A program made the translations under genes and the position numbers. A stretch of DNA of 11,317 bases from an uncultured Verrucomicrobiae bacterium. Lineage in GTDB: Bacteria > Verrucomicrobiota > Verrucomicrobiia > Verrucomicrobiales > DEV007. The DNA lies in the NCBI GenBank assembly GCA_937898895.1, contig CALDKL010000648.1, positions 1-11,317 on the forward strand, given 5' to 3'. This document shows, one piece after another, positions 7,422 through 11,317 of this stretch. Position 1 is the stretch's first letter; each line of letters opens with the position of its first letter. The notes beneath the pieces were generated by a model. It was not told the DNA's origin. It saw nothing but the letters and a program-made list of their open reading frames with translations, and ran no database searches.

Positions 7422-8918
7422 GTGAACGGTGGTCAGCTCATCGCCCTCTTTTTCGCGGCGGTGCCGTGGTTCGCTGCGGCCGCTCCGCCCAGCCTCGATT
7501 CGGCATTTCCTCCGGGGGGCCGACAGGGTGGGGAGTGCGACCTGACCCTCTCGGGCAAGCTCGATCCCTGGCCCTGTGCGATCTGGTTTTCCGAGAAGGG
7601 TATCACCTTTGTCCCCGATCCCAAAAAGCCGGGTTCCGGGAAGCTGAAGATCGCCGCATCCGTGCCCGTCGGCCCCGTCCTGATGCGGGCTTTCAATGCC
7701 GAGGGCGCGAGTGCACCGCTGATTTTCATCGTCGGCGATCAGACCGAGTTGCTCGAGGAGGAGAAAGACAACAGCACTCTCGCCGCCGCCATGCCGCTTG
7801 ATCGGGCGAAGCTGCCCTTCGTCATCAATGGCACTCTTTCGACCGGGGGCGAGCTGGACGCCTTTCGCATCGCCCTCGAAAAAGGAGAGACGCTCCACGT
7901 CCGCGTCGAGGCCTATGGGTTGCGCTCGATGGTCGACCCGGCCGTGCACATTCACAGCCCGAGCGGACATCGGCTCGCCCTGGCCCATGATGGGCCGACC
8001 AATCTCGATCCCCTGCTCTCGTTCACGGCGGAGGATCGGGGTGAATATCTGGTTTCCCTGGCCGGATTTTCCCATCCCCCGGCCGCCAGCGTGGCCTATA
8101 CCGGTGCGAAAAACGCCCACTATCGGCTCAGCCTGGCCCTGAAGCAGGAACAGATTCCGGCCCGTCTCCGTCCCGCAGGGATTGGCCCCGACGCGCCCAC
8201 CCCCGATTTGATTCCGGGCAAACCGCTCGTGGCCACGCTGAAGGAAAAGGGCAAACCCAACCGACATCCCGTAACGGTGAAAAAGGGCGACAAGCTCCTC
8301 CTCCGCGTCGAGGGGCGAACGCTCGGATTTCCCATCGATCCGGTCCTCCGCATTCTCCAACCGAATGGCTCCGAGATCCGCAGGGAGGACGACACCAACC
8401 GATCGCCCGATCCGGAATCTCTGTGGACCGTGGCGGCGGACGGTGTCCACATGATCGAAGTCTCCGACCGCTATGGCCGGGCCGGATCGGAAATGCGGTA
8501 TCGCCTCAGCGCCGGGCCCGCTTCTCCCGATTTTTTGGTTTCGATGGACAAGGCGCAGGCCACCCTGGAGCGCGGCAAGCCCCTCGAATGGAAAGCCACC
8601 GTCACCCGGATCCGCGGGCACACCGGGGAACTGACCCTGGCCCTTTCCGGCCTGCCCGGCGGTATCACCCTGAAAGGACCGACGCAGATTGCGGAGACGG
8701 GCACCGAAGCCGTTCTCCGGCTCGAAGCCGCCCCGGATGCGCCCGGATTCAGCGGTCCCATTCGGGTGCTGGTGCGGGAAAAGAAGGGCGAGCATCCGAT
8801 GGAGAGGATCGCCGCGTTCTCGCTGAAGAACGAGAACCAGCGGGGGCCCTATGCCCTCGACGAGGTGAAGAATCTCTGGTTGACCCTCCCCCCTCCTGCC
8901 GGGAAGAAGGAACCCTGA
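7422..8918 (+). CDS. Secreted protein with two PPC (pre-peptidase C-terminal) domains
   Basis: This exported 498-residue beta-rich protein starts at GTG 7422, preceded by AGGGA, though at only 1 nt spacing. A Sec signal peptide (hydrophobic core LIALFFAAVPWFAAA) should be cut near residue 21. The mature N-terminus has the motif SAFPPGGRQGGECDLTLSG (27-45), typical of partners of PSCyt/DUF1501 modules, and leads into an Ig/TIG-like domain. PPC domain 1 covers about 133-230 (INGTLSTGGELDAFRIALEKG to YRLSL). PPC domain 2 covers about 266-360 (VTVKKGDKLLLRVEGR to YRLSAG). A further Ig-like domain (about 364-455) has SGLPGGITLKGP. PPC domains are accessory, presumed binding or folding modules, and no catalytic residues are visible. 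It lies 9 bp after the DUF1501 gene, so the two are likely one transcript and probably act together outside the cytoplasm. No recognisable terminator follows it. Confidence 0.87.
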   Translation: MNGGQLIALFFAAVPWFAAAAPPSLDSAFPPGGRQGGECDLTLSGKLDPWPCAIWFSEKGITFVPDPKKPGSGKLKIAASVPVGPVLMRAFNAEGASAPLIFIVGDQTELLEEEKDNSTLAAAMPLDRAKLPFVINGTLSTGGELDAFRIALEKGETLHVRVEAYGLRSMVDPAVHIHSPSGHRLALAHDGPTNLDPLLSFTAEDRGEYLVSLAGFSHPPAASVAYTGAKNAHYRLSLALKQEQIPARLRPAGIGPDAPTPDLIPGKPLVATLKEKGKPNRHPVTVKKGDKLLLRVEGRTLGFPIDPVLRILQPNGSEIRREDDTNRSPDPESLWTVAADGVHMIEVSDRYGRAGSEMRYRLSAGPASPDFLVSMDKAQATLERGKPLEWKATVTRIRGHTGELTLALSGLPGGITLKGPTQIAETGTEAVLRLEAAPDAPGFSGPIRVLVREKKGEHPMERIAAFSLKNENQRGPYALDEVKNLWLTLPPPAGKKEP

Positions 8919-9074
8919 GCTGCGTTTCCGTCGACCCGTTCGCGGCGAGGCACGCGCTGGATTTCCCGCAGGGCCGATTGAGATCGGACCGCCCCAAGGG
9001 GAGCCCAGGTGGATGAGGAGAGGCCCCCATCGAGAGGGGCGCAGCAAGTTCCGCCGAAGAAGAGGCGGGACGGC
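8919..9074. other. Convergent intergenic gap without a clear terminator
   Basis: This gap separates the 3' ends of the PPC gene (plus) and the LRR gene (minus). It holds only small GC hairpins: CCGAT/ATCGG near 8972-8985, GCCCC (9023-9027) with GGGGC (9036-9040), and CCGCC (9051-9055) with GGCGG (9064-9068). None is followed by a T-run on either strand. They may slow polymerase or stabilise 3' ends, but I cannot call an intrinsic terminator. No gene is supported here. Confidence 0.4.
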
Positions 9075-11273
9075 TCAAGGATAGGCCTTCACCCGCGTGA
9101 TGGTGCAGTTGGGCAGGGCTTGTTTCAGCTCCTTCACCTGCGCCTCGGTCACCTGGCTCTCGGGGAGTTCGAGGGTGGTCAGGGTTTCGAGTTTGCCGAA
9201 TTCCGGGATTGCCGCTGGCTCGATCAGGATGCCGTTGTCCCGGATGGTGAGTTTTTTGAGGGAACGGAGGCGGCGCAGGGTGGCGAAATCGGCTGCGGTC
9301 AGCGCGCCCCGGCCGATGGTCAGCTCTGAGAGTTCGCGGCAACGGGCGATGGCTTCGAGGTGCGCGGGGGTGATCGTCGCCTGAAAAAGACTGAGTTTCT
9401 TGAAACCTTGGTTCATCTCCGCCAGGGCGGTGGCGGTGACCTCGCCCCGGAAAAAGACACTTTCGAGATCCGGGAAACGCTTGAAAGCCAAGACCGCCGC
9501 CTCGCTGGAATCGTCTTCCGGTTTGCCTACCATCAATTCCCGAAGCGTTTTACCAAGACTCGGGTGAAGGGCGGCCAAGGTCGCGCCGGAAATGGTAGCT
9601 TTGGGCATTTGCAGACCTTTCAACTGATCCAAGGCCCCCAGTTGTTTCAGAATGGCATCGGATTGGTCTCCATCAAGGTAAAGCACCTTGAGCTTCACGA
9701 AACGATTCAGGACGGCGCCTTGTTCCACCAGAAGGCGAGACCCGAAACCCAACTCTTCCAGCTCGGCGCAGTTCAGCAGTTGTTCCAAATTGGCGAAAGG
9801 AGCACTGCTCGATGGCAGTCGCAGGATCTTCAAATGCCGGAGCGAGGTGATGGCCGCCAAATCCTCCGGTGTCACGGCTGAATATCCGGGAACAGCCAGG
9901 TGATTCAGGAGCGGGCAGTTTTGGAAGGGCGCCAGCGAGGTGATTTCAGTTCGGGTTCCATCGAAGTTAAAGCGGCGAAGCTCCCGGGCCTGAATCACCG
10001 CTTGCACATCCGCGTCCGTGATGGGTCGGCCATTGCGTTCGGGCCAACTGAAGTTCCACAGCTCGAAATCGCCATCGGGAAGCGGTTCTCCAGGATGAAA
10101 CCCTTTTTCCACTCCATTGATCCCCAAGCCGACGGTGGCGCCGGCTTTCAGCGCGTATTCCGCCGCCGCTCGGGAGAGCTTGGGATCGGGTCGCACTCGC
10201 TCGGACTTCTGCTCGTTGTCGGTGGGCGGCGCACCTTTCGCGGCGCTGCTGCCTGGCCCAGGCGCGGCGGCGGCGACCGCTGTGTCCGGCGCTGCCGGCG
10301 GCGACTCAAGCCGCTCGCGATATTCCCGCACGGTCTTCGCGTGGGCGACGCGGTCTTGCTTCGTCAAGGCGATCTCCAGTTGCTTGAGCCGGACGCCCAG
10401 CGGGTCAGTCAGGGCCTTCAGGTTCTCGGCGCGGGCCGTCTCCAGCTTTGCCAAGGCCTCGCGGTAGATGCCGCGCAGCTTTTTGAGCGACTCGGGCGCG
10501 GCGGGATCGACCTCGGGCGGCACACCGCCGCCCGAGGCGATGCTTTTTTTCTCCTGCTCCAGGGTGATCACACCATCGAGATTCCCCGCGGTCTTCTCGG
10601 CGGCGATGGCCCGGTCGAGACCGCCGAGGTAGTTGGCATTGAGAGCGGCGAGATCTTTCTCGAAGGGCGCGGTCACGCGCTGGGCGGTGAGCTGCCGGAG
10701 CTGGTCGTCCAGCGTCTTCAGCTCAGGGATGGCGGCGAGGGCGTCGGCGGCTTTGGTCTGCTCCTGGGCCTGCTCCATTTTTGGCTGCTCCTGCTTTGCG
10801 GCGAGGGCGCGGAGGTCGTTGCCTTTCTCATCCACGCCGAGAATGCGCAGCGCCTCGGCCTCGGGGATGCCGTCGAGGTTGATGACTTCGATGTCGCGGA
10901 TGGAGTCCCGCGACTGAGCGGAATACAAGGAAGGGCGCAAATCGGCCTTTATCTCATTGGGCGGGAGACTTGCCAAATACAGGGTTTCATTCACTCTCCC
11001 GATCAATCGCGGCCCGATGCGCAGAATTTCCAAATTTGTCTCAGCGCCCGTTTCCTTGCTCGGCAAGGAAAAAGTCTGGAGCGTGGAGTTGGAAGCTCCA
11101 GTCAAATTTTGTTTCCAGAGGTTTCCATTTTCATTACCAAAATGGAGTTTGTAGATCCACGATTTCGTTCTCAGTTCGAGGTCGATCCCATGCTGCTCAT
11201 CGGACGCTTCCCGCCGTATTCGGAGGCGTATCCCGCCGTGAGTCATCACCAAGTCGGGTTGTTTAACCCGCAT
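9075..11273 (-). CDS. Leucine-rich-repeat protein with coiled-coil and beta-sandwich-like N-terminal regions
   Basis: This 732-residue multidomain protein has no assigned function. Residues about 10-135 are beta-rich (GIRLRIRR, WIYKLHFGN, LIGRVNETLYLA, RDIEVINLDG) and resemble a LamG/DUF1080-type sandwich. This is followed by PEAEALRILGVDEKGNDLRALA (138-158). Residues 156-323 are strongly helical, with Gln/Lys/Ala/Glu-rich coiled coil and RGIYREALAKLETARAENLKAL. Residues 324-360 are a Pro/Ala low-complexity linker. Residues 369-410 (AAEYALKAGATVGLGINGV to LWNFSW) resemble the segment that precedes LRRs in planctomycete and verrucomicrobial proteins. Residues about 418-726 hold degenerate leucine-rich repeats, ending LKQALPNCTI. 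From memory, relatives with this layout often carry an N-terminal kinase or membrane segment. Here there is neither that nor a signal peptide. An in-frame TGA at 11279-11277 fixes the upstream limit. The first 300 or so coding bases are AT-richer than the rest. A binding or scaffold role is inferred. Confidence 0.82.
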   Translation of the reverse strand: MRVKQPDLVMTHGGIRLRIRREASDEQHGIDLELRTKSWIYKLHFGNENGNLWKQNLTGASNSTLQTFSLPSKETGAETNLEILRIGPRLIGRVNETLYLASLPPNEIKADLRPSLYSAQSRDSIRDIEVINLDGIPEAEALRILGVDEKGNDLRALAAKQEQPKMEQAQEQTKAADALAAIPELKTLDDQLRQLTAQRVTAPFEKDLAALNANYLGGLDRAIAAEKTAGNLDGVITLEQEKKSIASGGGVPPEVDPAAPESLKKLRGIYREALAKLETARAENLKALTDPLGVRLKQLEIALTKQDRVAHAKTVREYRERLESPPAAPDTAVAAAAPGPGSSAAKGAPPTDNEQKSERVRPDPKLSRAAAEYALKAGATVGLGINGVEKGFHPGEPLPDGDFELWNFSWPERNGRPITDADVQAVIQARELRRFNFDGTRTEITSLAPFQNCPLLNHLAVPGYSAVTPEDLAAITSLRHLKILRLPSSSAPFANLEQLLNCAELEELGFGSRLLVEQGAVLNRFVKLKVLYLDGDQSDAILKQLGALDQLKGLQMPKATISGATLAALHPSLGKTLRELMVGKPEDDSSEAAVLAFKRFPDLESVFFRGEVTATALAEMNQGFKKLSLFQATITPAHLEAIARCRELSELTIGRGALTAADFATLRRLRSLKKLTIRDNGILIEPAAIPEFGKLETLTTLELPESQVTEAQVKELKQALPNCTITRVKAYP

Positions 11274-11317
11274 TTCTCATACCCCGAAGCGTTTTCACGA
11301 TCACTCCGCTGTTTTTT

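Noticed and set aside
6195..9047. 950-residue open frame on the minus strand
   Set aside because: It is the antisense shadow of the DUF1501 and PPC genes. The opposite strand has matching family motifs and signal peptides; this frame has none.
9023..9068. Intrinsic terminators after the PPC and LRR genes
   Set aside because: The stems are only about 5 bp and have no adjacent T-run on either strand.

Overview
This window looks like chromosomal DNA from a high-GC Gram-negative bacterium of the Planctomycetota-Verrucomicrobiota-Chlamydiota group, most likely Verrucomicrobiota. The evidence is the adjacent DUF1501 and PPC-domain exported proteins, an LRR protein of a type common in that group, two genes of ADP-heptose (LPS core) synthesis, and weak or absent Shine-Dalgarno sequences. 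The phylum is inferred from gene families and has not been tested phylogenetically.

Layout: (1) 1-999, minus strand: the first 333 residues of carB, continuing beyond the left edge. (2) 1000-1173: a divergent intergenic region with two mutually exclusive hairpins. (3) 1174-4134, plus strand: a small secreted five-cysteine protein, a flavin reductase-like FMN-binding protein, and a 600-residue membrane-anchored dynamin-like GTPase. The GTPase sits behind an AT-rich gap carrying a 10-bp direct repeat. (4) 4118-5775, minus strand: rfaE1 (heptose-7-phosphate kinase) followed by gmhA (sedoheptulose-7-phosphate isomerase), an apparent operon. The gmhA 3' end overlaps the GTPase 3' end tail to tail by 17 bp. 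(5) 5776-6017: a divergent intergenic region with an imperfect inverted repeat of ACCACGGA-like units around a perfect 7-bp palindrome. (6) 6018-8918, plus strand: a Tat-type DUF1501 protein and a PPC-domain protein 9 bp downstream. (7) 9075-11273, minus strand: a 732-residue protein with a beta-rich N-terminal region, a helical region, a low-complexity linker and C-terminal leucine-rich repeats. Its 5' end is AT-richer than its surroundings and has no visible export signal.

The genes do not form one obvious system. gmhA and rfaE1 catalyse two steps of one pathway, and the DUF1501/PPC pair is a recurrent exported module in this phylum group. carB is housekeeping. The remaining genes have only family-level assignments. 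No tRNA, rRNA, CRISPR array, insertion sequence or phage gene was seen. The least explained signals are the alternative hairpins near 1089-1138, the inverted repeat at 5842-5960, the altered G4 motif of the dynamin-like GTPase, and the probably truncated or atypical start of the LRR protein.
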